From Trebonia sp964581815 (GTDB taxonomy: Bacteria; Actinomycetota; Actinomycetes; Streptosporangiales; Streptosporangiaceae), in contig CAZORE010000001.1 of the NCBI GenBank assembly GCA_964581815.1, forward strand, positions 1-64,000: a stretch of DNA of 64,000 bases, written 5' to 3'. Of this stretch, positions 49,901 through 57,517 are shown one piece after another (positions within the stretch are counted from its first letter, which is position 1; every line of letters begins with the position of its first letter). The translations under genes were made by a program, and so were the position numbers. Below the pieces are notes generated by a model. The model was not told the DNA's origin. It worked only from the letters and a program-made list of their open reading frames with translations, and searched no databases.

Positions 49901-50712
49901 GGCGTCCTCGGTCAACCTCAGCTGGACGATCAACCCGAAGGGCACCGGCAACGTCATCACGGTCACCCAGCCGGCCAGCCAGGCCGGCACCGTCGGCACC
50001 GCTATCACCGGCCTGCAGATCAAGGCGACGGACTCCGCCGCCGGGCAGACGCTCACCTNNNNNNNNNNNNNNNNNNNNNNNNNNNNNNNNNNNNNNNNNN
50101 NNNNNNNNNNNNNNNNNNNNNNNNNNNNNNNNNNNNNNNNNNNNNNNNNNNNNNNNNNGCACCGCCATCACCGGCCTGCAGATCAAGGCGACGGACTCCG
50201 CCGCCGGGCAGACCCTCACCTACAGCGCCACCCTGCCGGCCGGCCTGGCGATCAGCTCCTCCACCGGGCTGATCACCGGCACCCCGACCACGGCCGGGAC
50301 CTCCAGCGTCACCGTGACCGTCACCGACACCACGGGCGCGGCGGGGACGACCACCTTCACCTGGGTAATCAACCCGGTAAGCATCGGCCTCGCGTGCCAC
50401 GTCACTTACACCCTGAACAGTGCGTGGACCGCGTCACCCAACGGCTTCACCTCTCAGGTGACCATCGCCAACACCGGAACGACCACGATCAACTCGTGGT
50501 CGCTGACCTTCACCTGGCCGGGCGACGAGAAGATCACCGCCAACTTCAACGGTGGCTTCGCCCAGACCGGCGCGAACGCCACCCTCACCAACGCCAGCTA
50601 CAACGGGACCATCGCGGCTGGCAGCAATATCACCGACGGCTTCCAGGGCACGTGGACCAGCAACCACGCCAACCCGACGTCGTTCGCGATCAACGGCACT
50701 GCCTGCACCTGA
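46926..50712 (+). CDS. Secreted GH48 cellulase with Ig-like repeats and CBM2 (interrupted by a scaffold gap)
   Basis: A modular exocellulase. A signal peptide (residues about 1-34, ending in GTAAAAPS) is followed by an Ig-like domain (about 58-157) and a second beta-rich module (about 158-252). The GH48 catalytic domain (about 258-905) has APDYGHETTSETFSYWLWL, with Glu305 the likely acid catalyst, and YHNPPSNQWFGYQAW. About 91-residue Ig-like repeats with TGxITGTP motifs follow, then a C-terminal CBM2 (CHVTYTLNSAW to FAINGTACT). GH48 enzymes release cellobiose from crystalline-cellulose chain ends. The N run at 50059-50158 breaks the frame by one base; an integral number of 273-bp repeats in the gap would restore it. 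A strong terminator follows. Confidence 0.92.
50059..50158. other. Scaffold gap of 100 N inside a 273-bp tandem repeat
   Basis: The 63 bases before the gap (49996-50058) and after it (50159-50221) match except at two positions, so the flanks are different copies of a repeat and not one overlapping sequence. The repeat phase GCACCGC occurs at 49723, 49996 (273 bp apart) and 50159. If one repeat period separates the last two, the true gap is 210 bases, or 210 plus multiples of 273, and the reading frame becomes continuous. Confidence 0.8.
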
Positions 50713-50719
50713 CCGGGAG

Positions 50720-50761
50720 CCTGTTCCCCGGGCCGGGTCGGCCCCCAGCCCGGGGAACAGG
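50720..50761 (+). terminator. Strong hairpin terminator after the cellulase gene
   Basis: CCTGTTCCCCGGGC and GCCCGGGGAACAGG form a perfect 14-base stem around a 14-base loop, seven bp after the cellulase stop. Confidence 0.75.
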
Positions 50762-50773
50762 GCCGGTTAACCG

Positions 50774-50802
50774 CCCGCCGGGGTCGTCCAGACCCCGGCG
50801 GG
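50774..50802. terminator. Second hairpin, probably bidirectional terminator
   Basis: CCCGCCGGGGTC and GACCCCGGCGGG form a perfect 12-base stem with a five-base loop between the cellulase and the convergent lipoprotein gene. It can serve both transcripts. Confidence 0.7.
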
Positions 50803-50815
50803 ATTACCCGTGTCG

Positions 50816-51271
50816 TTAAGGGCAAGCCTTGTCGAAGGCAGCGCCGTCGTTCTGCATCGCGCTCATGCTCGGAAGCGGCGCCGCGCCGCTCTGCGACTCG
50901 ACCAGGGCGGTGTAGTCATCAGCCAGGGCGGTCATCGCGTTGGCCACGGCTGGGTGCTTCTCTTGCCGCGCCGCGGCGTTGAGCGCCTGGGCGAAGTTCG
51001 TGAAGTCCTGGTCGATAGCGGACTCGCTGGACTGGTCCTTGCCCTGCCGTGCCTGCAAGGTCTGCTCGGCCTTGTGCGCGGCGGCGCAGGCCGGGTCGGG
51101 ACCGGGCGGCCCGTAGAAGGACGCACTGGCGGCGGACGCCGCCGGTGAAGCGGCGGAGCTAGCGGATGCGGCTCCGGCGGTCGCGGTCGCGGCTGCGCAG
51201 CCGCCCACGGCGATGCCGATGGCTAGCACAGAAACGAAGGCGGGAATGGCGCTGACTGTGGGGCGCGTCAT
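50816..51271 (-). CDS. Small putative lipoprotein
   Basis: A 151-residue exported protein. The N-terminus MTRPTVSAIPAFVSVLAIGIAVGGCAAA has a hydrophobic core and a lipobox-like VGGC, so it is probably lipid-anchored after cleavage before Cys. An Ala/Ser-rich linker follows, then a helical domain (ACAAAHKAEQTLQARQ, FAQALNAAARQEKHPAVANAMTALADDYTAL) ending in FDKACP. The pair of Cys residues in the mature domain could form a disulfide. ATG 51271 is preferred over upstream in-frame starts because it gives a proper signal. No function is recognised; similar small secreted helical proteins are common in streptomycete-like genomes. Confidence 0.72.
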   Translation of the reverse strand: MTRPTVSAIPAFVSVLAIGIAVGGCAAATATAGAASASSAASPAASAASASFYGPPGPDPACAAAHKAEQTLQARQGKDQSSESAIDQDFTNFAQALNAAARQEKHPAVANAMTALADDYTALVESQSGAAPLPSMSAMQNDGAAFDKACP

Positions 51272-51668
51272 GGCCAAGGACGGTACGCCGGGCGCGACGG
51301 CCTGCCCAGCGCGGCGCGGCGCGGCCGCGGCCAAGCAGCGCGTTCGCTGGCGCGCGGATGAAAGTTACAGCGTGATCGCCAGCGTCTCTACGCCTGAGCC
51401 TTGCGGGACAGCCGTTCCGCCGCGGCCTGATTCGAAAGTGGCCAGCACGTCGTTGCCTCGCATCAGTTCAAGGGGAGCGACCGGTGAGCTCAGCCCCGTA
51501 ACCCCGACATCTTAAGCGCTTGCTCAGTAAATCCGGCCGGCGCCGGGGACAGGGCCGGCCAGTTGTCCCGCGCGTGGCCCGGTTCATAACGTCGGTGCCT
51601 GCGGGCAGACTGTGAATCATGCGCGGGCCTGACGACGACCAGCCGGGGCGCGACCGACAGGAGACGCA
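51272..51668. other. Gene-free region with possible regulatory palindrome
   Basis: These 397 bp between divergent lipoprotein and VOC genes contain no supported gene. AAGCGCTT (51514-51521), within a longer TTAAGCGCTTGCTCAGTAA segment, resembles TetR-type operator cores and lies in the expected position for the VOC gene promoter. A TetR gene is just downstream at 52104. Confidence 0.35.
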
Positions 51669-52097
51669 GTGCAAGCCAAGATTTTCTTCATCACCCTGGC
51701 CGTAGACGACCTCGACCGGTCAGTCTCCTTCTACCGTGACGGCCTGGGCTGGCCGACCGAGGGCATCGTCGGACAGGAGTTCCACGACGAGGTCACCGGC
51801 GCCGACGGAACCATCGCGTTCTTCAAGCTCGACGGCGGCCTGCTGCTCGGCTTGTACGAACGGGCGAACCTCGCCAAGGACGCCGGCCTCCCAGCCGGTC
51901 CGCCCAGTTCCACCGAGTTCAGCCTGGGCGTCCCCGCCGGATCACAGGAGGAGGTCGACCGGCTGCTCCGGCAGGTCGAAGCCGCGGGAGGCACCTTGAC
52001 CGCGCCCGCTCACCTGCGGCCGTTCGGCGTCTACTCCGGGTACTTCGCCGATCCCGATGGTCATCTCTTCGAGATCGCGTGGGACTCCAACGCGTGA
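51669..52097 (+). CDS. VOC family protein (glyoxalase/bleomycin-resistance fold)
   Basis: A 142-residue single-chain VOC protein with two beta-alpha-beta-beta-beta modules: FFITLAVDDLDRSVSFYRDGLGWPTEG, residues about 6-32, and the C-terminal GYFADPDGHLFEIAWD with the typical Asp-Pro-Asp-Gly-His and a final metal-binding Glu. TEFSLGV holds a second Glu candidate. It could be a small isomerase, dioxygenase or resistance protein. The start is the GTG at 51669, with AGGAGAC upstream. It converges on the TetR gene with six bp between the stops. Confidence 0.85.
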   Translation: MQAKIFFITLAVDDLDRSVSFYRDGLGWPTEGIVGQEFHDEVTGADGTIAFFKLDGGLLLGLYERANLAKDAGLPAGPPSSTEFSLGVPAGSQEEVDRLLRQVEAAGGTLTAPAHLRPFGVYSGYFADPDGHLFEIAWDSNA

Positions 52098-52103
52098 AGC
52101 CAG

Positions 52104-52718
52104 TCAGGGGGCGGCGGCGCGAGCGGATGACCCGGCGGCGCGGATGAGCCCGCTGAGCGCCGCATAGCTCGCGCGCATATCCACGGACTCGTCGAGGAGC
52201 CATTGGAACTGCAGCCCGTCAAGCACGGCGATGAGCACGTTGGCCAGTGCTTCCGTATCGATGCCGGGAGCGAGAGCGTGCTGCTCCTGTGCGTCGCGCA
52301 GATTCTGAGTGAGGCAGGCTCGGACCTCGTCGTACCGGCGCACGAAGTACTCGTGCGCCGGGTGATCGGCTGCTACGGCCTCGCCGAGCAGCATAGAGAA
52401 CAGCGCCACGACCTGCCGGTCGGATTCGTTGTGCGCGACGAGCGTGGCCAGGCCGTCGATTATCCCGATGCGCGGTGCGTCAGGCCCGGGCGAGGAGATG
52501 CTCGAGTCCGCAGAATCGCGACTGGCGAGCACCGCGAGTAGCAGCGCGTTCTTGGAACGGTAGTGATGCAACAGGCCGGGCTGGCTGAGCCCGGCCGCCT
52601 CGGCGATCGCGGCAAGCGACGTGCCACGGTAGCCCCGCGTGGCGAATAGCTCCCTGGCGGCGGTAAGAATTGCCGCCTTGCTCTCTTCGCCTCGGCTGCG
52701 GGTGACGTCGTAGGCCAT
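52104..52718 (-). CDS. TetR-family transcriptional regulator
   Basis: A 204-residue regulator. The N-terminal helix-turn-helix is at residues about 14-60 (ILTAARELFATRGYRGTSLAAIAEAAGLSQPGLLHHYRSK, given only as range and landmarks). The C-terminal helical domain includes EALANVLIAVLDGLQFQWLLDES, typical of TetR_C ligand pockets. ATG 52718 is well placed for the HTH. It may control the convergent VOC gene or its own promoter, where a TACT/AGTA inverted repeat is seen at 52871-52887. Confidence 0.9.
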   Translation of the reverse strand: MAYDVTRSRGEESKAAILTAARELFATRGYRGTSLAAIAEAAGLSQPGLLHHYRSKNALLLAVLASRDSADSSISSPGPDAPRIGIIDGLATLVAHNESDRQVVALFSMLLGEAVAADHPAHEYFVRRYDEVRACLTQNLRDAQEQHALAPGIDTEALANVLIAVLDGLQFQWLLDESVDMRASYAALSGLIRAAGSSARAAAP

Positions 52719-52870
52719 CCGTGATCCCTGCCTTGAAGGTATCCCGAATTATCGCACGCCTCATCGCGGCCCGGGCGTCCCGCTGATCTCGCACTAAACC
52801 ATTTAATGACCACGACCGAGTACCTTGACCAGATAGCGCGCGCTGACTCACAATACCGACACCGACCAAC

Positions 52871-52887
52871 TACTCGGTAGGTCAGTA
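52871..52887. promoter_or_regulatory. Possible TetR operator
   Basis: TACTCGGTAGGTCAGTA has TACT/AGTA arms and lies 153 bp upstream of the TetR start and 66 bp before the LacI remnant. It resembles TetR-type operators but is imperfect; no other signal stands out in 52719-52952. Confidence 0.3.
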
Positions 52888-52952
52888 GCGGGCACCGCCG
52901 CCCACGGCCGGGGGAGACACAGACGTGTTGCTAGGAGTGTGACCCGTCCGGG

Positions 52953-53435
52953 ATGAACCTCGAGGAACTCGGCCGCGCTCGGGACACCGCTGGGCAGGGC
53001 TTGTCCGGCAGGTACGGGAAGACGATCGGTATTGTCCGCGTGAAGCGGCCGGGCAGGTCTTATGACGATGCGAGCCCCCTCGGCGGCGACGATCCCCTGG
53101 ACGGCGTGATCGCGCATGTCCGCGACGCCGGCTGGTCGCTGCTTATCACGTACTGGGACGTGGCTGACCCGGACATCTGCCAGGTGGACACGCTGCCGGA
53201 CAGGGTGGACGGGATCTTGGCCGACGAGGGAGGCATCCCCGCCCCGCTCCTTGAGCGGCTGGCCGCCAGAGTGCCGGTCGTCATGATCGGGCGGGCTCCG
53301 GACGGGAGCGGTCATGACGGCCAGCCGCGCCGCCTGCTCGGCAGGCGGGCCTGTGCCCGCCTGATCGAGCGCATCGCGGCGCCGGGCCGGCCAGCCTCGG
53401 TTGAACTCGTGCCCGGCGAGCTTCCAGCTAAATGA
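52953..53435 (+). pseudogene. Remnant of a LacI-family regulator with internal deletion
   Basis: A 160-residue frame in which two separated parts of a LacI repressor are joined. Residues 10-115 match the start of the sugar-binding domain (AGQGLSGRYGKTIGIV, GVIAHVRDAGWSLLITY, VDGILADEGG, RVPVVMIGR). Residues about 125-160 match the extreme C-terminus (RLLGRRACARLIERIAAPG, then VELVPGEL). The N-terminal DNA-binding domain is absent: an in-frame TAG lies 19 bases upstream, and the central 150 or so residues are missing. It is probably non-functional. The 3' end overlaps the convergent VWA gene by eight bases. Confidence 0.65.
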
Positions 53436-54873
53436 GCTTGTCCACCCAGGTGCTGAGCTGGCGCAGGGTGCGGACCTCGGTGACGGAGTCGCAGTAGGGC
53501 CGGTACGCGCTCACCAGGGAATCGGTGGTGTCCCAGTCCGCCGCCGGCTCGGGGTTGAGCCAGTGCACGGCCCGCACCCGTCCGCGCAGCGCGCGCAGCA
53601 GGTCGGCCCGCTCGGGGCGGTAGTTGCCCCGGGCGTCGCCGCAGATGATCAGGACGCAATCGCGGGACAGGCCGCCCGCCTGCTCGTCGGTGAACTGGCG
53701 CAGCACGGCGCCGTAGTCGCTGTGCCCGTCGCCGCGCACTACCCCCGGGCGGGCGAGCAGCAGCCGGGTGTCGATCACTCCCGGGCTCGACTCGACGAGG
53801 TCGGTGACCTCGGCGACGCCGTCCGCGAAGACGAACGAGCGGAGCCGCGGCAGCTCCGCGTGCAGCGCGTGCAGCAGGGACAGGGTGAACTTCGCGAACT
53901 CGGCGACCGAGCCCGACACGTCGCAGAGCACGAGCAGCCGGGGGCGCGGGCGGCGGCGCCGGTGCCAGGCCGGGTCGATGGGCACCCCGCCGGTGGCGAT
54001 CGCCCGGCGCATGGTCCGGCGCACGTCAAGCTTGCCTGCCTGGTTCCGTCGCCGCCTGCGGCGGGCCGTCGCCGCCAGCCGCCGGGCGAGCGGCTGCACG
54101 ACGGCGCGCATGGCGGCAAGTTCCGCCGGGCCGGCCCGGAGGAACTCCTCGTCAAGCACCGATTCCCGCAGCTGGCGCAGCGACGTCTCGACTCCCTGAG
54201 ATTCGGCGAGGCGGTCACGCAGCTGCGCGGCGATCTGCGCGCGCAGCTCCTGCATACGTGTTTCCTGCTCGAGGCCGGCCAGCCGCCGCTCAAGGCCGGG
54301 GCGCGGCGTGGCGTCGTCGAGCCGCATGGCCCGGTGCAGCAGCGTGCTCAGGTCGAGCTGGCGCAAGATCCGGTACTCGTAGTAGCGCTGCGAGCCGGCG
54401 GCCTGCCCGGTGCCCAGGCCGCCGTAGGCGCCGATCACCTCCGCGGCGAGCTCGCCCACGCCGGCCGCCGAGTCGCCGCGCAGCAGCGCGACCAGCCGCG
54501 CGAGCAGGTCAGGCGCCGCCGGCTCGCCGTCTTCCATCTCACCGGCCGCGTCGTCGCCGGCCGGTTCCCCAGCCGCGTGACCGTCGTCCCCGGTGGCGGC
54601 GAGCGCCGGGAACAGCAGGTCGAAGGCGGCCTGGAAGGTAACGATGTCCGCGGAGCGCTTGACGAGGGTGACCTGCAGCCGCCCGCGGAGCCGTTCCCGG
54701 TCAAGCAAGTCAGCGTCACTGATCGCGCGCAGCGCGTCGGCCACCTCAGACACGGACACGTCCACGCCCAGCCAGCGGAGCCTGCGGGCGAACTCGGTGA
54801 CCGCCGCGGGAACGACCTCGGCGAGCGAGCTCACTGGGCCAGGCAGCTGGCTGGCGTTAGCATGACTGCTCAT
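53428..54873 (-). CDS. VWA domain protein, CoxE type
   Basis: A 481-residue protein. The N-terminal region (VTEFARRLRWLGVDVSVSEVADALRAI) and a middle helical, Arg-rich segment (RRRRRRNQAGKLDVRRTMRRAIATGG) are followed by a C-terminal von Willebrand A domain. The metal site DVSGS (in LLVLCDVSGSVAEF, near residue 313) is intact, with ICGDARGN and a final WLNPEP motif. CoxE-type VWA proteins partner with MoxR AAA ATPases to mature metalloenzymes (CoxD/CoxE, NorQ/NorD, CbbQ/CbbO). A MoxR gene lies at 57518. The ATG at 54873 shares a CATG with the start of the divergent gene. Confidence 0.88.
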   Translation of the reverse strand: MSSHANASQLPGPVSSLAEVVPAAVTEFARRLRWLGVDVSVSEVADALRAISDADLLDRERLRGRLQVTLVKRSADIVTFQAAFDLLFPALAATGDDGHAAGEPAGDDAAGEMEDGEPAAPDLLARLVALLRGDSAAGVGELAAEVIGAYGGLGTGQAAGSQRYYEYRILRQLDLSTLLHRAMRLDDATPRPGLERRLAGLEQETRMQELRAQIAAQLRDRLAESQGVETSLRQLRESVLDEEFLRAGPAELAAMRAVVQPLARRLAATARRRRRRNQAGKLDVRRTMRRAIATGGVPIDPAWHRRRRPRPRLLVLCDVSGSVAEFAKFTLSLLHALHAELPRLRSFVFADGVAEVTDLVESSPGVIDTRLLLARPGVVRGDGHSDYGAVLRQFTDEQAGGLSRDCVLIICGDARGNYRPERADLLRALRGRVRAVHWLNPEPAADWDTTDSLVSAYRPYCDSVTEVRTLRQLSTWVDKLI

Positions 54874-55810
54874 GGGTGGCAGCCTAAATGAGGCGGAACG
54901 TCCGGCACAGTCCCCGGTCACCGCGAGCCAGGCCCGGCCGGTAACGCTCAGCGTGGTCATCGACGGGCGCCTAGACGTCGCGCGCGCACGGCAGGTGGCC
55001 ACTCTCACCGACCGGCTCGGCCTCGCCGGGATCTGGCTGCGGTACCCGTGGTGGCCGCTGAGCGGCGGCCGGATGAGCGAGCCCGACGTCGCCGCCCTCC
55101 TCACCGCGCTGGCCTCCGGCCTGCAGGTTCCGCTTGGACTCGTCGTGGACGCCGACGTCGCCGACGTCGCCGGCGTGGCCGGCGCAGACGGTGACTGGCT
55201 TGACCGCCTCGTTACGGCGGCCGGTTCCCCAGCCACCGGATCCCTGGCTGGCGGGCGCCCGGCTGGCCCGCGGATCGCCCTGGCCGGCTCGCCGCCCGCG
55301 GTCGCGCGGTTGCCTGGCCTGACCGGACGGCGGCCAGGCCAGGATGTCCCGTGGCTCGCCCTGCCCGCGGGAGCCGGAGCCGAAGCCGGGCCGGCCGCCG
55401 CCGTCTTCGTCCCCTGCGCACCCGGCCGGGACCTGGCGGGCGAGGTCTCCGCCGCCGCTTCGGCCGCGGGGGGACGGCCCGTGCTCGCGGAGGTGACCGT
55501 GTCCGTCGGCCGGACCGACGCCGAGGCCCGGGCCCGCGCGGACGCGGACGAGCTGTTCACCCTCGCCGGCCATCCCGCGGAGCAGGGGCTGTTCGGCACG
55601 CTCGAGGAGTGCCAGGCCGCCGCGGCGGCCCTCGCTCAGGCGGGCGCGACGGAACTGGTCTGCTACCTGCCGCTGGCCAGCGACCTGCCCGACGTGCTCG
55701 CGCAACTGCGGTCCATCGCCATCGGGGCGGGCGTGCTTCGGCCCGGCGAACCGCCCTCGGCCCCGCCGCCGCCGCCGGACGGCTGGGGCGGGCGCCGCCT
55801 CACCGCTTGA
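54872..55810 (+). CDS. Luciferase-like (LLM class) protein, degenerate
   Basis: About 312 residues with a luciferase-like monooxygenase pattern: VTLSVVIDGRLDVARARQVATLTDRLGLAGIWLR at the start, and VLAEVTVSVGRTDAEARARAD near residue 205. A C-terminal GTLEECQAAAAALAQAGATELVCYLP repeats the family's end. The middle is short and Ala/Gly-rich and lacks the usual substrate-loop and flavin-phosphate motif, so flavin or F420 binding is doubtful. The ATG at 54872 overlaps the start codon of the divergent VWA gene (CATG); a start further in, such as GTG near 54953, is possible. It precedes the hydroquinone dioxygenase genes by 193 bp. Confidence 0.6.
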   Translation: MGGSLNEAERPAQSPVTASQARPVTLSVVIDGRLDVARARQVATLTDRLGLAGIWLRYPWWPLSGGRMSEPDVAALLTALASGLQVPLGLVVDADVADVAGVAGADGDWLDRLVTAAGSPATGSLAGGRPAGPRIALAGSPPAVARLPGLTGRRPGQDVPWLALPAGAGAEAGPAAAVFVPCAPGRDLAGEVSAAASAAGGRPVLAEVTVSVGRTDAEARARADADELFTLAGHPAEQGLFGTLEECQAAAAALAQAGATELVCYLPLASDLPDVLAQLRSIAIGAGVLRPGEPPSAPPPPPDGWGGRRLTA

Positions 55811-55968
55811 CCAGCCCGCACCGGCCCCGTGAACGCTAACGGGTACGTGCGCAACCCGCGCGGCCCGCCGCGTGCGGAAACGCGGCACCGCAGGAATGTG
55901 CAGAACGACGCCGCTTTGGTGCAGGACTCTCCCATCTCACGCCGCGCACACTCGACCTAGTCCACCAC

Positions 55969-55982
55969 CCGCACTCGTGCGG
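55969..55982. promoter_or_regulatory. Palindrome upstream of the hydroquinone dioxygenase operon
   Basis: CCGCAC-TC-GTGCGG is a perfect palindrome ending 21 bp before the dioxygenase small-subunit start. It is a candidate operator of the operon, possibly for the AraC protein encoded at its far end. AGGAG (55993-55997) is the ribosome-binding site. Confidence 0.4.
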
Positions 55983-56003
55983 ACCACCGACTAGGAGCTA
56001 GCC

Positions 56004-56495
56004 ATGCCCTACGAGACTCGCCTCGGGTCCCTCGACAGCTACGAGAAGGGCGGCGTCGAAGTCATCGACGACGACCCGAAGAACTACGCCTTCTCCAACA
56101 TCTTCGAGGTCGCGTCGCTGGCCAAGCCGTTCGAGCAGATCGCGGTGGGAAAGAACTTCGAATACGTCCTTGAGGCCGTCCGCGTGGAGGGAACGTCCGG
56201 CTGGCGGGCGGCCGCGCACGACCAGAGCGCGCTGGTCCTCGACGGCGAGGTGGAGTTCACGCTCAAGACCCTGCGCGACGGCCAGTCGCTGCCGGAAAGC
56301 GGTTCTGGCGGCGTGCCGGACGACGCGGCGCAGGCCCTGATGGGCCGGGTCGTGGCCCGGCGCGGGCACCTCACGTTGCTCCCCGCCGGACGCGCCTACC
56401 GCTACTCGTCGCCGGGGCCGGCGGTGCTGCTCATCCAGACCGTCGCGGGCCCGGACACGCAGTTCCGCTGGTCCGAAATCTGCCAGACCGCCTGA
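56004..56495 (+). CDS. pnpC: Hydroquinone 1,2-dioxygenase small subunit (PnpC/HapC type)
   Basis: A 163-residue cupin-fold protein: FSNIFEVASLAKPFEQIAVGKNFEYVLEAVR, ALVLDGEVEFTL and LTLLPAGRAYRYSSPG. Its size (about 18 kDa) and its pairing with a 329-residue partner correspond to two-component Fe(II) hydroquinone dioxygenases (PnpCD, HapCD) in which the small subunit is structural. ATG 56004 has AGGAG six bases upstream. The large-subunit gene starts 23 bp downstream. Together they cleave hydroquinone or a substituted hydroquinone to a 4-hydroxymuconic semialdehyde. Confidence 0.82.
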   Translation: MPYETRLGSLDSYEKGGVEVIDDDPKNYAFSNIFEVASLAKPFEQIAVGKNFEYVLEAVRVEGTSGWRAAAHDQSALVLDGEVEFTLKTLRDGQSLPESGSGGVPDDAAQALMGRVVARRGHLTLLPAGRAYRYSSPGPAVLLIQTVAGPDTQFRWSEICQTA

Positions 56496-56518
56496 CCGTC
56501 CGAACAGAAGGAATACCA

Positions 56519-57508
56519 ATGACAGTCACGAACGCCGCGGTCACCGGCCAGGCAGGCGAGCCGAACGAATTCGGCTACCGGACCTTCACCCTCGGCCAGT
56601 TCCACTTCAGCAGGGACGAGTACTTCGCCTACGTTAACTGGCCCACCGGCCGTCACGTGATGAGCGTGGACGCCTTCCTTCGCGCCCTGCAGCGGGACGT
56701 GGCCTGGGAGTTCTTCTACGGAATCGTCAACTTCGACGGCGTGGTCGGCACCATGAACCACTACGGCACCGTCGACCTGTTCGCCGGCCGGTACAACGAC
56801 GCCTACCGCCGGGCCGAGCTTGACCACATGGAGAACATCGAGACGCCGGTCATCAAGGACCTGTTCGCCGCCATGCTCTCCGACTGGACGAACGCGGAAT
56901 TCGACCCGTTCGCCAGCCCGCAGGAGACCGGCTCCGCGTTCGGGCTCAAGCAGGGGAACAACGACGCCGCCATTACCCGCCACCGGGTCACCGCGCAGCG
57001 GATGGTGTCGCTGCCTGGCGATGAGCCGCTCCGCGACGACGCTAACGGCCACCCGGTGAACCGCATGTTCGCGGACGTGAGCCAGGAGGAGCCCGAGGTC
57101 CATGCCGAGCCGGGGTTCGAGGCGGAGGTCGGCTCGTTCAACCTGTTCGCCTACCTGTCCAGGTCCCCGGTGACCTGGAACCCGAGCGTGGTGAGCGTGT
57201 GCCGGGAGTCCCTGTACTGCCCGACCACCGAGGAGTACATCCTGCCGATCATCCACGGCAACGACCGGGCCGAGTGGTTCGTGCAGCTGTCGGATGAGAT
57301 CATCTGGGATGTCGAGGACCGGGACACCGGCCGCAAGCGCGCCAAGGTCGTCATGAAGGCCGGCGACGTGGCCGCGATGCCGTCCGACATCCGGCACCAG
57401 GGCTACTCGCCGAAGCGGTCCATGCTCCTGGTCTGGGAGAACGCCAGCGGCACGATCCCGAAGCTGATCAGCAGCGGCCAGTTCCCCACCCAGCCGGTCG
57501 AGTTCTGA
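56519..57508 (+). CDS. pnpD: Hydroquinone 1,2-dioxygenase large subunit (PnpD/HapD type)
   Basis: A 329-residue catalytic subunit. His246, Asn248 and Glu252 in IIHGNDRAEW and His293 in IRHQGYS reproduce, with a constant offset of ten, the iron ligands His256, Asn258, Glu262 and His303 of PnpD from Pseudomonas. The conserved N-terminus (NEFGYRTFTLGQFHFSRDEYF) and NPSVVSVCRESLYCPTTEEYILP also fit. It is an Fe(II) ring-cleavage dioxygenase; the product is a 4-hydroxymuconic semialdehyde. ATG 56519 follows AGAAGGA. No semialdehyde dehydrogenase or maleylacetate reductase is in the window, so later steps must be encoded elsewhere. Confidence 0.87.
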   Translation: MTVTNAAVTGQAGEPNEFGYRTFTLGQFHFSRDEYFAYVNWPTGRHVMSVDAFLRALQRDVAWEFFYGIVNFDGVVGTMNHYGTVDLFAGRYNDAYRRAELDHMENIETPVIKDLFAAMLSDWTNAEFDPFASPQETGSAFGLKQGNNDAAITRHRVTAQRMVSLPGDEPLRDDANGHPVNRMFADVSQEEPEVHAEPGFEAEVGSFNLFAYLSRSPVTWNPSVVSVCRESLYCPTTEEYILPIIHGNDRAEWFVQLSDEIIWDVEDRDTGRKRAKVVMKAGDVAAMPSDIRHQGYSPKRSMLLVWENASGTIPKLISSGQFPTQPVEF

Positions 57509-57517
57509 CCACGCCCG

